DNA of 16,578 nucleotides from Tectiglobus sp963922535 (GCA_963922535.1 CAWUIN010000066.1:1-16578); one strand, 5' to 3'. Positions 1-7,212 are shown, counted from the stretch's first letter. Numbers and translations are program-made. The notes: generated by a model not told the origin, from the sequence alone.

Positions 1-62
1 CCCGCCCCCCCCGACACCCTTTTTTTTTTCTTTGCTCCGTCGACCACCGAGTTCTAGACCTT
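1..62. other. Low-complexity contig end, probably unreliable sequence
   Basis: The window opens with a C-rich run followed by ten consecutive T residues and then T/C-rich sequence unlike anything else in the window. This looks like a contig end with homopolymer errors rather than natural sequence. It lies just past the stop of the pentapeptide-repeat reading frame, so that stop and the last residues of that protein should not be trusted. Confidence 0.55.
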
Positions 63-653
63 TTACTTCCCTCTTTCGAACCACGAGGCTCTTCCTTGGA
101 ACTGAGCCCCGCCGAACAACGCGTCCCCGCCATGGAACTGAGCCCCGCCGAACAACGCGGCCCCGGGTGCGGCCTCTTTATCGCCGAAGCGTGTTCGGCG
201 AAACGATACGCGGCCAGGAAACAGGAATTCTGAAAAGTCGACCCTGCCTGGCAGGCCAAGATCATCGAATTCGACGGAGGCATGGTGCAGAAACAGCAGC
301 TGTGCATCTGTCGCTTTATCGCCGCCCTCCTTGACCCACAGCCCGGCGGCCTCAAGCTCTTCGCGCAGGCCACACATGGCTTTGGCCCAGACGTTCCACG
401 CTTCTTTGCCCGCATGCCAGCGTGTCAGGGCCGTCTGCAATCGCGCTTGGGCAAATGGATCGCTGTAGCCGTCCACGCTACGCAGCGGATTGCCGGGAAG
501 CCGTGTGTATTTCGCCGGCGCAAGCCGTTCGCCTCCAGGCCCGCTCGTCCAGTCGTTCAGCTCATAAAGCCGGTGTTTCCAGTCCTCATAATCAAAAGCT
601 GTCTGATCGCCGGCCTGCGGGCTGCCCTCAGTCGTGCGGGATTTCTGGCTCAT
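63..653 (-). CDS. Pentapeptide-repeat-like protein, C-terminus uncertain
   Basis: A 196-residue frame reads on the minus strand. Residues 1-125 are a hydrophilic, mostly helical-looking N-terminal part that I do not recognise. Residues ~138-190 carry spaced aromatic/Gly patterns such as FPGRVSFRRTRF and two copies of ALFGGAQF, typical of pentapeptide-repeat proteins that form a right-handed beta-helix. The repeats are interrupted (FHGGDALF, QGRASWFERGK), as if small indels had entered the read near the contig end, and a natural protein would probably have more repeats. The start ATG at 653 lies 31 bases after the stop of the HNH gene on the same strand, so the two are probably co-transcribed; no clear Shine-Dalgarno is visible. 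Pentapeptide proteins have varied roles, for example gyrase protection, and none can be assigned here. Confidence 0.6.
   Translation of the reverse strand: MSQKSRTTEGSPQAGDQTAFDYEDWKHRLYELNDWTSGPGGERLAPAKYTRLPGNPLRSVDGYSDPFAQARLQTALTRWHAGKEAWNVWAKAMCGLREELEAAGLWVKEGGDKATDAQLLFLHHASVEFDDLGLPGRVDFSEFLFPGRVSFRRTRFGDKEAAPGAALFGGAQFHGGDALFGGAQFQGRASWFERGK
97..159. repeat. Two direct copies of a 27-bp coding repeat, 36-bp period
   Basis: The 27 bases at 97-123 recur exactly at 133-159. The 36-bp period is twelve codons, and the copies encode the two ALFGGAQF blocks on the minus strand. This is an internal repeat of the pentapeptide-type protein, either natural duplication or partly an assembly effect near the contig end. 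Confidence 0.75.
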
Positions 654-683
654 TCTGACTTTGTCTTAATATGGCCCCGGCAG

Positions 684-1244
684 CTACGGCTCCAGTTCGG
701 TATCCCAGTAGAGATAGTCCAGCCAGCTCTCGTGCAGGTGGTTTGGCGGAAACGACCGGCCGTTGCGGTGCAATTCATGGACCGTCGGGCGATATGGCTT
801 CTGATGCGGAAACATCCCGCAGTCCTTCGGCATCTTATTGGCCTTGCGCAAATTGCACGGCGCGCAAGCTGCCACCACGTTATCCCAGCGCGTCTGGCCG
901 CCTTTTGAGCGGGGAATGACGTGATCGAACGTCAAATCGTGGGGATCACCACAATATTGGCATGTAAAACGATCCCGCAGGAACACGTTAAAGCGCGTAA
1001 AGGCGGGATAAAGCGCTGGCTTTACGTATGTTTTGAGGGAAACGACCGAAGGCAGACGCATCTCGAACGATGGACTGCGTACACCGTGTTCGTATTCCGA
1101 TACTATGTTTACCCGGTCCAGGAACACCGCTTTCACCGCCTCCTGCCAGCTCCACAGCGACAGAGGATAATAGCTAAGTGGGCGGAAATCCGCATTTAGG
1201 ACCAAAGCCGGAGAATTCTCCGGCGTCATCGTTATTGCAGTCAC
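684..1244 (-). CDS. HNH endonuclease family protein
   Basis: A 186-residue protein with a complete HNH domain in its C-terminal half. Zinc-ribbon cysteine pairs are C95-x2-C98 and C127-x2-C130. The catalytic core is the FDHVIPRSKGG stretch (D107-H108) followed by W120-D121-N122. The N-terminal part (VLNADFRPLSYYPLSLW) matches the common bacterial HNH proteins of this length. The GTG start at 1244 is chosen because AGGAAAG stands about 8 bases upstream on the minus strand; an in-frame ATG at 1229 is the alternative. Proteins of this family are metal-dependent nucleases, and many stand-alone members have unknown cellular roles. No intron, intein or phage gene is beside it, so homing or packaging functions are not indicated. 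Confidence 0.88.
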   Translation of the reverse strand: MTAITMTPENSPALVLNADFRPLSYYPLSLWSWQEAVKAVFLDRVNIVSEYEHGVRSPSFEMRLPSVVSLKTYVKPALYPAFTRFNVFLRDRFTCQYCGDPHDLTFDHVIPRSKGGQTRWDNVVAACAPCNLRKANKMPKDCGMFPHQKPYRPTVHELHRNGRSFPPNHLHESWLDYLYWDTELEP

Positions 1245-1460
1245 TTTTCGTGCTTTCCTGGTTCCAGTCGGCTGGAGAGGAGAGACGCACGTTGTAATCG
1301 CGCACTAGTTAAGTACTAAACTTCCATGTCAGATCTATGAAGGCATGCGTCTTTCTTTGGGACATTTCTCATTATGCGACATTTCACACGTTTATTATAG
1401 CCTGTCATAAATAAAAGAGCGAGGCCATAAAAATATTTTACTATAATTCCGTCAGGACAA

Positions 1461-1481
1461 ATAGCTGCGCGTTTCAGCTAT
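1461..1481 (-). terminator. Short hairpin at the end of the aquaporin gene
   Basis: A perfect 7-bp stem (ATAGCTG 1461-1467, CAGCTAT 1475-1481) with a 7-base loop overlaps the aquaporin stop codon. On the minus strand it is followed only by TTTG, so it is at best a weak intrinsic terminator. Confidence 0.35.
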
Positions 1482-2155
1482 CGATTGCGCTCATCCGGGC
1501 TGACAAGCGCTCGGACAACGAAAACCGCGCACACCGCACCGATCAATTGGGCAACGATGAAGGCCGCCATGTGCTGAGGCATGATCCCCGCAAACGTGTC
1601 GGTAAAACTGCGCGCAATCGTCACCGCCGGGTTGGCAAACGATGTCGAGGCTGTAAACCAGTAGGCCGACGTAATATAAAGCCCTACAGCGGTGGGCACT
1701 GCGGCAGCGTTGGCGCGCAGGGTGAGCAGGATTGTTGTCACCAGACCAAACGTTGCAACCCACTCAGCAAACCATTGGCCACCGCTGGCGCGTGCCTTAG
1801 ATGAGATCTGCAGGATTGTTTCATCGAACATCGCGTGCGCTGCAAAGACGCCGATTATACCGCCGATCACCTGTATGACGACATAACCGAAGGCTTCGCC
1901 GATGCGAATATCGCGCCTGAGCAGAAATGCAACGGTCACGGCAGGATTGAAATGCGCCCCCGAAATCGGCCCCAGCATAGTGATGAGCACGTAAAGAATG
2001 GCGCCGGTTGGAATGGTATTGCAAAGCAGCGCCAGCGCAACGTTTCCGCCAGCCAGATTTTCTGCCATCATGCCAGATCCAACCACCGCGGCAAGCAGAA
2101 ATGCGGTGCCGATGAATTCGGCTCCCAGTTTTTGGTTGAACGTATTTTCCGACAT
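1478..2155 (-). CDS. aqpS: AqpS-like aquaglyceroporin (MIP family channel)
   Basis: A 225-residue, very hydrophobic protein with the two half-helix NPA motifs of the major intrinsic protein family, at residues 70-72 (HFNPAVTV) and 175-177 (FANPAVTIAR). R182 is the conserved arginine of the selectivity filter. Six membrane helices plus the two re-entrant loops fit the length. The second block (NPAVTIARSFTDTFAGI) resembles rhizobial AqpS, a channel found in ars operons in place of an ArsB pump, where it passes arsenite made by ArsC. The start is well supported by GGGGAGGT about 4 bases upstream. It sits on the same strand as the two ArsC genes but ~2 kb away, behind a PAS protein and a divergent rhomboid gene, and I see no copy of their operator-like repeat upstream. 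The arsenic role is inferred from motif and location; a general water/glycerol channel is possible. Confidence 0.85.
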   Translation of the reverse strand: MSENTFNQKLGAEFIGTAFLLAAVVGSGMMAENLAGGNVALALLCNTIPTGAILYVLITMLGPISGAHFNPAVTVAFLLRRDIRIGEAFGYVVIQVIGGIIGVFAAHAMFDETILQISSKARASGGQWFAEWVATFGLVTTILLTLRANAAAVPTAVGLYITSAYWFTASTSFANPAVTIARSFTDTFAGIMPQHMAAFIVAQLIGAVCAVFVVRALVSPDERNR

Positions 2156-2504
2156 GCGCTACCTCCCCGAGCTTCAGCCGTAAGCACTGTTTAGGCGCCA
2201 TGCTGGGAAATGACAAGCGATGATGTCGCTGCGACTTCCAAAGCACTCCATCAACCTTGCGCGCGATAGCTGACTTTCGACACGACAAAACCAGCTTTAG
2301 AACCGGAACTTTGCCGTTTCGCAATTGGCGTGTGAAAGCCGTGGCTTTTATGCTTTGGTTAATTTATACTGCAGCTAAACTTTGGGCGCGCTTAATGGGC
2401 TATGGCCCGCGATGTGGCGAAACGCGATATGGTAAGAAATGCGGCTGAGGAGCAGGGGTGATCTCTTCAAAACCATCCACAACAGCGGCAGCAGCGGGGC
2501 ACAG
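2156..2504. other. Intergenic region upstream of the aquaporin gene
   Basis: About 350 bases with no convincing gene. It must hold the aquaporin promoter (minus strand), but no clear -35/-10 pair or ATATGTC-type ArsR half-site is visible. A plus-strand ORF reaching 2448 includes a 32-codon ATG-initiated stretch from 2350 with one hydrophobic segment and a Cys/Gly-rich tail; it lacks a ribosome binding site and is not called. Confidence 0.5.
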
Positions 2505-3110
2505 CTACATACGGCCGCCATCGTAAACGCGAAATCGGTGCTTATGAGAGGCTACGACGCGTCCATGATCCAAGGGTCTGCCGAAGCGTGGCGGAATGGC
2601 GGCCTGAGGCCGGATGCGAGATTTATAGGTTTCTTCAGGCGCAACCAATGTATGCTCGACCAGAGGTGCACAGCCGTTCCATAAGGTGTGATCTGACAGG
2701 CTCCACGCTCCCAGAAGCCGGTGAATTATGCCATTGGTCTGGCTAAGCGGTAGCAGCAATACTTCGGAATATATGCTTTCTCCACGCGTTGTGTAGGAGT
2801 GGATGTTGAATGTGACTGCACCGCCAGATACGGCGATGGCTTGCAGTTTATCCTGTACGTCGATGCGATCATGAGGCTGCCAAAGATCCAGAAAATTATC
2901 CCCACGTAATTCTATTCCCAGATATTCGCAGAGTTTCGTGCCTGCAATACGAAACCTGTAGTTTGCCGGCGGCCGGCATTCCAATAGCAACGTCTGAGGT
3001 AAAATTGTTGCGATAGAAGCTGGATCGATCTCAGTTCGTGTCGGTGCAAGACGCCCGGCGCGCAATTGGTCCCAGTATGCAAAGAGCAACTGGCTGGTGT
3101 TATGTTGCAT
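2505..3110 (-). CDS. PAS domain-containing protein, PAS_5 type
   Basis: A 201-residue soluble protein. Residues ~10-140 show the layout of the alphaproteobacterial PAS_5 family: an N-terminal YWDQLRAGRLAPTRTEIDP segment, then LPQTLLLE, then RFRIAGTKLCEYLGIELRG and DLW, and a late strand pair ending in LLLPLSQ. These proteins are a single PAS domain without an attached kinase or output domain, usually annotated as hypothetical. The tail after ~residue 145 is basic and not recognisable. The ATG at 3110 is the only good start, with a weak GGA nearby. It lies between the aquaporin and the divergent rhomboid gene. A sensory role is family inference, and neither ligand nor partner can be named. Confidence 0.8.
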   Translation of the reverse strand: MQHNTSQLLFAYWDQLRAGRLAPTRTEIDPASIATILPQTLLLECRPPANYRFRIAGTKLCEYLGIELRGDNFLDLWQPHDRIDVQDKLQAIAVSGGAVTFNIHSYTTRGESIYSEVLLLPLSQTNGIIHRLLGAWSLSDHTLWNGCAPLVEHTLVAPEETYKSRIRPQAAIPPRFGRPLDHGRVVASHKHRFRVYDGGRM

Positions 3111-3285
3111 TTATCCGTGTGGTCCTTGCCTGTACCGTTTTTTTATTTTGAAGCATTGATCACCGGCTTAATGCGTATTTGTATGACGCTGCGGTGTCAC
3201 CGTGAGTGGCGGCACATTGAGAGCAGGAAGTATGCCAGATGTTGGCTTTTCTTGAATGAATGTCAAATATCTTTGAAAAGAGTTA

Positions 3286-4020
3286 ATGGCTGCCATGACG
3301 GATTATCAAAGGCGTGAGCCGGTCTTTAATGTGCCTGCTGTCGTGATTGTTGTGCTTCTGATGCTGCTTGCATTTCACGCGATGCGGGAATTAGCTGGTC
3401 CATTCTGGGATCACAAACTTATGACCTATCTCGCACTTTATCCTTACCGGCTTGGGCCGGATGGAAGCGATGAACCGGGAGGTGGTCTTGTTGGCGTCAC
3501 GTCTCTGGCCACGCATGCCTTACTGCATGGCGACTGGTTGCATTTGTTACTCAACAGTGCCTGGTTGCTGGCTTTCGGATCGCTGATCGCAAGACGTACA
3601 AGTGCGGCAGGATTTCTTGGGTTGTTTATTGCCTGCGCGGTTGCTGGCGGGCTCGCCTATGTCGCGATCAATGGATATGCAAAGATATATGTTATCGGTG
3701 CATCCGGTGCGGTGTCAGGCTTGATGGGAGCTGCCTTCCGCATCATCTTCGTGTTGCCCCATGGTGGTCTTGCCGTTCTGCAACACCATCCGCAGGTGGT
3801 TCCACGAATGCCCTTGGGTATGGCCCTCAGTCATCGTCAGACAGTGCTTGCCTCGGCATTCTGGATTGTTGCCAATCTGTTGTTCGGCCTAGCCAGCTCA
3901 AGCATTGCAGGCGGTGGCGGTATTGCCTGGGAGGCGCATCTTGGCGGCTTCATCGCTGGTTTTTTATTGTTTGGCGCGTTTGATCGCGGACGCGCCATGA
4001 ATGATACAAATCATGTATGA
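3286..4020 (+). CDS. Rhomboid family intramembrane serine protease
   Basis: A 244-residue membrane protein with the catalytic features of rhomboids: H86 and N90 in HGDWLHLLLN, the catalytic serine S140 in GASGAVSG, and the second dyad residue H218 in WEAHLGGFIAGF. About six transmembrane segments are visible: ~17-35, 81-102, 107-128, 136-157, 188-205 and 215-232. An insert (PHGGLAVLQHHPQVVPRMP) lies between the serine helix and the next membrane segment. It would cleave membrane-spanning substrates within the bilayer; substrates are unknown. Two ATGs nine bases apart (3286, 3295) share the AAAAGAG upstream, so the exact start is uncertain by three codons. It is transcribed away from the PAS gene and converges on arsC. 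All catalytic residues are present, so it is probably active. Confidence 0.92.
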   Translation: MAAMTDYQRREPVFNVPAVVIVVLLMLLAFHAMRELAGPFWDHKLMTYLALYPYRLGPDGSDEPGGGLVGVTSLATHALLHGDWLHLLLNSAWLLAFGSLIARRTSAAGFLGLFIACAVAGGLAYVAINGYAKIYVIGASGAVSGLMGAAFRIIFVLPHGGLAVLQHHPQVVPRMPLGMALSHRQTVLASAFWIVANLLFGLASSSIAGGGGIAWEAHLGGFIAGFLLFGAFDRGRAMNDTNHV

Positions 4021-4042
4021 GCTAGGCCGTGTTGCCAACTGT

Positions 4043-4064
4043 GGGCAGAAGAGCGGGCCTGCCC
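4043..4064. terminator. Possible hairpin between convergent genes
   Basis: GGGCAG (4043-4048) can pair with CTGCCC (4059-4064) across a 10-base loop between the convergent rhomboid and arsC genes. No T-run follows on either strand, so it would be a weak or Rho-assisted terminator. Confidence 0.25.
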
Positions 4065-4122
4065 CCAGCCGCACCATACCATTTATGCCCAAAAGCGCAT
4101 AATACATGTCTCCGCCATCGTG

Positions 4123-4629
4123 TTATTCACCTTTGATGGTCTGCCCCAGTTCATCGATGCGCGCCTGAAGCGAAATTTTGTCGAGACTGCTGAACGGCAA
4201 ATTGATGAAGATATCCAGCCGTCTTTCGATCATGCCAATCAGTTCATTCAGCATTGCCGTACGCTCGACGTCAGTTCCCTCAAATTTAGCAGGATCTGGG
4301 AAAGGCCAGGAGCCAGTGACAACATGATCGCCGAAGTCCGGACACTGCTGTCCCGTCAGGGTGTCGCACATCGCAATTACAAAATCCATTTTTTGCGCAT
4401 CAGCTGTTGTGAACTCGCTCCAGGACTTCGAGGAAAGATTGGAGGCATCGAAGTTTAAGGCTTCAAGGCGTTCAAGAACTGCCGGCATTGGACCTGGTGC
4501 GGGATTTGAGCCTGCCGAAAAGGCTTGAAATCTGCCCTTTCCGATTTTTCTTAAAACTGCTTCGGCGATGATGGACCTTGCCGAATTGTGGGAACACAGG
4601 AATAAAACGTTATAGACACGATCGGACAT
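4123..4629 (-). CDS. arsC: Arsenate reductase, thioredoxin-coupled (LMW phosphatase fold)
   Basis: A 168-residue cytosolic enzyme that would reduce arsenate to arsenite. The P-loop is C12-SHNSA-R18-S, the CX5R signature of the low-molecular-weight phosphatase fold. The redox pair needed for thioredoxin recycling is present as C88 and C96 (MCDTLTGQQCPDFG). The acid loop WPFPDPAKFEG supplies the catalytic Asp (D112). The longer frame back to 4656 is rejected because AAAGGTGAG lies directly before the ATG at 4629. Upstream lies an operator-like inverted repeat shared with the ArsR-ArsC fusion gene, which is on the same strand 132 bases further upstream. All catalytic residues are intact, unlike in the fusion, so this is the likely working reductase of the pair. 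The product arsenite could leave through the nearby aquaporin. Confidence 0.93.
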   Translation of the reverse strand: MSDRVYNVLFLCSHNSARSIIAEAVLRKIGKGRFQAFSAGSNPAPGPMPAVLERLEALNFDASNLSSKSWSEFTTADAQKMDFVIAMCDTLTGQQCPDFGDHVVTGSWPFPDPAKFEGTDVERTAMLNELIGMIERRLDIFINLPFSSLDKISLQARIDELGQTIKGE

Positions 4630-4644
4630 GACACTCACCTTTCT

Positions 4645-4691
4645 ATATGTCGACATAACAAGACATATCGAATTTATAATTTGAGCGCAAG
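4645..4691 (-). promoter_or_regulatory. arsC promoter with ArsR-type operator
   Basis: ATATGTC (4645-4651) and GACATAT (4662-4668) form a perfect 7-bp inverted repeat with a 10-base spacer, and ATGTCGACAT inside it is itself palindromic. A possible -10 ATATGT (minus strand, 4663-4668) overlaps one arm, with TTGCGC or CTTGCG 16-17 bases upstream as a weak -35. The same half-site occurs in the promoter of the ArsR-ArsC fusion, suggesting shared control by that protein. The binding is inferred. Confidence 0.55.
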
Positions 4692-4761
4692 CAATTTGGC
4701 CCCTGCATCTGCTCTGTGCGGTACGGTACGTGTACAGTGTGGTACGATGTAGTGTCGTGTC

Positions 4762-5655
4762 TTAAACTTCAGTCTGGTGGAGTGTTTTTTCGGTTGCCCC
4801 TTCGATTCTGCCGATGGCCTGGATTTGTTGCTTCAATTCATTGAGCGGCAGATTATCGACATCGAGGTTAATGAAGGCCGTAAAGCGATTCATCAAGTTG
4901 CGGTAGGTTTCATTAAAAGCGGCACGGTTTTTGGAACATGAGCCATTGAGTTCGGCGATGCTTGGGATACCCCAGTGGGCTAGCAGGGGATGTCCCGGCC
5001 AGACTGGGCACTCTTCACCGCTTACACGGTCACAAACGGTGATCACGAAATCCATTTGCGGCGCATCCGGTTCAGCAAACTGTACCCACGATTTCGGTTC
5101 AAGGCTCGATGTATCGTAGCCCAATTTGTCGAGCAGCTCTATGGTAAGCGGGTTTGGACTGTGTTTGGGTGCGCTTCCTGCCGAAAAGGCGCAAAATTTA
5201 CCATAACCTTCTCGATTGACAATCGCTTCAGCCATCAGCGATCGCGCGGAATTGGCGGAACACAGAATGAGTACATTATAAATGCGATCCGGAGCTTCAA
5301 GAACCTCACGTTTGCTTGGATAGCTTACGGCTGGCGATGTGCGATCCTCAAGCCATGAAGCGGCACGGGCCAACCCCAGAAACACAGCGGTATCCTCAAA
5401 CCGATCTGCGTTGGCAACATAAATAACTGAGCGACCCTCTTTGCGCGAGTGGACTAAGCCTGCAACTTCCAGGATGCGAAGATGAGTTGACAGGGTGTTG
5501 TGCGGTATAAAGAGCAGGCGCGATATGTCCCCCGCCTTAAGACCAAACGGCTGATAGCGAAGGAGCAGGCGATACGCTTCTAGCCGTGTCTCCTGCGAGA
5601 GCGCTGCAAATACCGCTGCGATTTCGCGTGTAGGCGGTGGGGCGCGCATATGCAT
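4762..5655 (-). CDS. ArsR-ArsC fusion: HTH regulator joined to arsenate-reductase-like domain
   Basis: A 297-residue protein with two domains. Residues ~8-100 form an ArsR/SmtB winged helix: LSQETRLEAYRLLLRYQP, recognition helix around IPHNTLSTHLRILEVAGLV, and wing SRKEGRSVIYV. Residues ~124-285 are a thioredoxin-type ArsC domain with C132-SANSA-R138 and the C208/C216 pair. Two features stand out. There is no cysteine before residue 132, so the arsenite site of classical ArsR is absent from the HTH part. And the acid loop reads HWGIPSIAELNG, with Ser232 where the Asp of WPFPDP is expected. The start at 5655 is supported by GGAG about 10 bases upstream. It is the first gene of a same-strand pair with arsC and has an autoregulation-type operator over its -10. 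Fusions of this kind are known in proteobacteria; a sensor role for the ArsC half is inference. Confidence 0.9.
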   Translation of the reverse strand: MHMRAPPPTREIAAVFAALSQETRLEAYRLLLRYQPFGLKAGDISRLLFIPHNTLSTHLRILEVAGLVHSRKEGRSVIYVANADRFEDTAVFLGLARAASWLEDRTSPAVSYPSKREVLEAPDRIYNVLILCSANSARSLMAEAIVNREGYGKFCAFSAGSAPKHSPNPLTIELLDKLGYDTSSLEPKSWVQFAEPDAPQMDFVITVCDRVSGEECPVWPGHPLLAHWGIPSIAELNGSCSKNRAAFNETYRNLMNRFTAFINLDVDNLPLNELKQQIQAIGRIEGATEKTLHQTEV

Positions 5656-5679
5656 GCTGTGGCAACTCCGGATTGTTTT

Positions 5680-5719
5680 ATATGTCCTGATATATCGAAG
5701 TATTTTCAGGTAACGTCAA
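5680..5719 (-). promoter_or_regulatory. Promoter of the ArsR-ArsC fusion with overlapping operator
   Basis: On the minus strand TTGACG (5714-5719) stands 17 bases before GATATA (5691-5696), a good sigma-70-type promoter. ATATGTC-CT-GATATAT (5680-5695) is an inverted repeat with one mismatch that covers the -10 box. The half-site matches the one in the arsC promoter, so autorepression by the fusion protein is likely. Confidence 0.65.
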
Positions 5720-5831
5720 CAGATCACATATGAAATCATCGCCACATCCAGAAGGTATTGCCAAGTTGTTTAGCGTTTCTTTTTCGGCTATCTGATTTTT
5801 ATGAAAATCGAAGCTTTTTTCCCTCCGCCTG

Positions 5832-6262
5832 TAAGGCTACCGTTTGCCTCGCGAAGTCATCGCCTATGCGGTTTGGGCTTAACATCGCTTTACCTTAAGT
5901 GCTGAAGATGTCGAGGACCTTCTGGCTGAACGTGGCGTCATCGTCAGCCGCGAAACTGTCCGGCCATGGATGAACCGGTTTACGAGCCACTTCGCAAAGT
6001 TCATTCGGCGCGATCGCTCGCAGCCAAAAGATAAATGTCACCTGGCTGAGGTTATGAGCACAATACGAGGTCAAAGGTATTGGCTGTCAGGGGCTATCGA
6101 TACAGGTGGGCACGTGCTTGACATTCTGGTCCAGCCGCGTCGGAATGCAGTCGGAAGACAAAGGCTGCAAAGCGATTTCTGAGGAAATTGATTGATCAGT
6201 TCGGCCCGCCCAGAGGCGCTGTGACAGACAAGCTTCGCAGCTACATCAAGCCTATTAAGCAG
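5832..6262 (+). pseudogene. Decayed IS6-family transposase fragment
   Basis: Translation from 5847 gives PREVIAYAVWA, a TAA at 5880-5882 where these transposases have Tyr, then HRFTLSAEDVEDLLAERGVIVSRETV, followed by a segment ending in VLDILVQPRRNA. A frameshift around 6150-6165 then restores RFLRKLIDQFGPP and VTDKLRSYIKPIK. This is the IS6 (IS26-like) transposase of alphaproteobacteria, cut off at ~6262 before the region with the last catalytic Glu. The first catalytic Asp is also gone (HLAEV instead of HLDEV). The N-terminal KGYR block just before 5847 appears shifted by a lost base. No terminal inverted repeats were found. It is a non-functional relic abutting an ISAs1 remnant. Confidence 0.85.
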
Positions 6263-6272
6263 GGCTGTTCAA

Positions 6273-6958
6273 TGCTGATCACTGATACCGGTAGGCCAGC
6301 AGCCTATTGAAATCGAGGATGTTATTCCAGAGGGCATCGGCGATGTTGGTCTCACAGTTGGCGCGCAGAATATTGAGTTGTACGACACCTCCTCACGCTT
6401 TTCCCACGATTGGTCTTTCGCACATTGTACGTGCGTTAATCTTCTAACCCGAACAAGAGTGCCGACCAGCTCGTTCCAGTCCTCGTCCTGGAAAGTTTCC
6501 GGCGGCTCAAACGTCTCGACAATACGGGGTTCCTGGCGTGGCCTTTTGGTCTTGTCAACCTCGACGGGCTTTGATGTCTGTGTTGTTTCTAATATATCTT
6601 CCAGTAAGTTAGGTTGATTGCCTTTGACTTGCACCAGGAGTTCGCATTTTGCCTTACTGGCTGCTACAAATGTTTTTTTGACAGTGCAGGGCATCTAAGG
6701 TGAACAGGCGGCCTTCAAGGCCCAGTTCCTTGATGATCTCAGGTGCTGCTGGAATTTCGTTACTCTTGTCATCGATTTGCAAGTGCCCCAGGATCAGAGC
6801 TTCATCGGCGGCAAAGACACTGAGTAGATGAAAAGACACTGAGTAGATGAATAGCCTTTTGGTCGTTGAAAGCATCGAAACTATGCCTGATAACCTTGCC
6901 GTCGATGGCAAGAGCCTGGCCCCGCGCAGCAAAAGCAGCAAATAAAGACCTGACAACT
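6273..6958 (-). pseudogene. Decayed ISAs1-family transposase fragment
   Basis: On the minus strand, pieces in different frames read FAARGQALAIDGKVIRHSFD and AFNDQKAIHLL, then SVFAADEALILGHLQIDDKS and NEIPAAPEIIKELGLEGRLF, TLDALHCQK, and KTFVAASKAKCELLVQVKGN. These are the central DDE region of ISAs1-family transposases. A further shifted frame near 6290-6375 (ADALWNN...NRLLAYR) loosely resembles the family's IRNHWGIENRLHY block, badly decayed. At least two frameshifts are visible, one caused by a 19-bp tandem duplication. The N-terminal third and the ends of the element are missing. It is not functional. Confidence 0.85.
6813..6850. repeat. 19-bp tandem duplication inside the ISAs1 remnant
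   Basis: The 19 bases at 6813-6831 are repeated at 6832-6850. Because 19 is not a multiple of three the duplication breaks the transposase frame: the normal reading KAIHLLSVFAAD becomes two out-of-phase copies. This is typical slippage or repair damage in a gene no longer under selection. Confidence 0.9.
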
Positions 6959-7050
6959 GTCTGCTGACGTGCTATAAGGTTAATTTATTTTTTATGCCAG
7001 TTGTGAATGGTAGTCTAACCATCAAAGTTGACGAATACTTTTGTGCAGAG

Positions 7051-7212
7051 GTATGCTCTTCGCCAAGAGCATATTCTTTCTACAAACAGATATATATCTT
7101 CAGGATATTTGCGTCAGCTAAAGACAGCTAAAGAAATGCCGTGCAACCGGCCTATGCAGATAGCGTGGCAACCTTGGCTGGGTCGCACAGATCTCCCTAT
7201 TTTTATTGGATC
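7051..7212 (+). ncRNA. Structured leader RNA upstream of the decarboxylase, probably speF type
   Basis: A series of hairpins fills the leader before the decarboxylase start at 7218: a 9-bp stem TATGCTCTT/AAGAGCATA with CGCC loop (7052-7073) followed by T-rich sequence; ATATC/GATAT (7094-7108); GCCG/CGGC (7138-7151); CTAT/ATAG with GCAG loop (7152-7163); and GATC/GATC (7190-7193 with 7209-7212), which would enclose the GGA before the start. Two copies of CAGCTAAAGA lie at 7115-7134. A conserved leader called speF is known upstream of ornithine decarboxylase genes in alphaproteobacteria, and gene type and position match. Identity with that family is inferred; I have not matched its consensus. 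Confidence 0.5.

Noticed and set aside
282..908. Plus-strand open frame across the pentapeptide and HNH genes
   Set aside because: It overlaps two minus-strand genes with clear family features and has no protein-like motifs of its own.
2257..2448. Small plus-strand ORF with a hydrophobic segment upstream of the aquaporin
   Set aside because: No ribosome binding site at the first start or at ATG 2350, no recognisable family, and it lies in what should be a promoter region; kept only as a remark in the intergenic entry.
4718..4750. Cluster of GTACG/GTGT-rich short repeats between the fusion gene and arsC
   Set aside because: Copies are only 5-6 bases and imperfect; no clear symmetry or known motif, so chance is likely.
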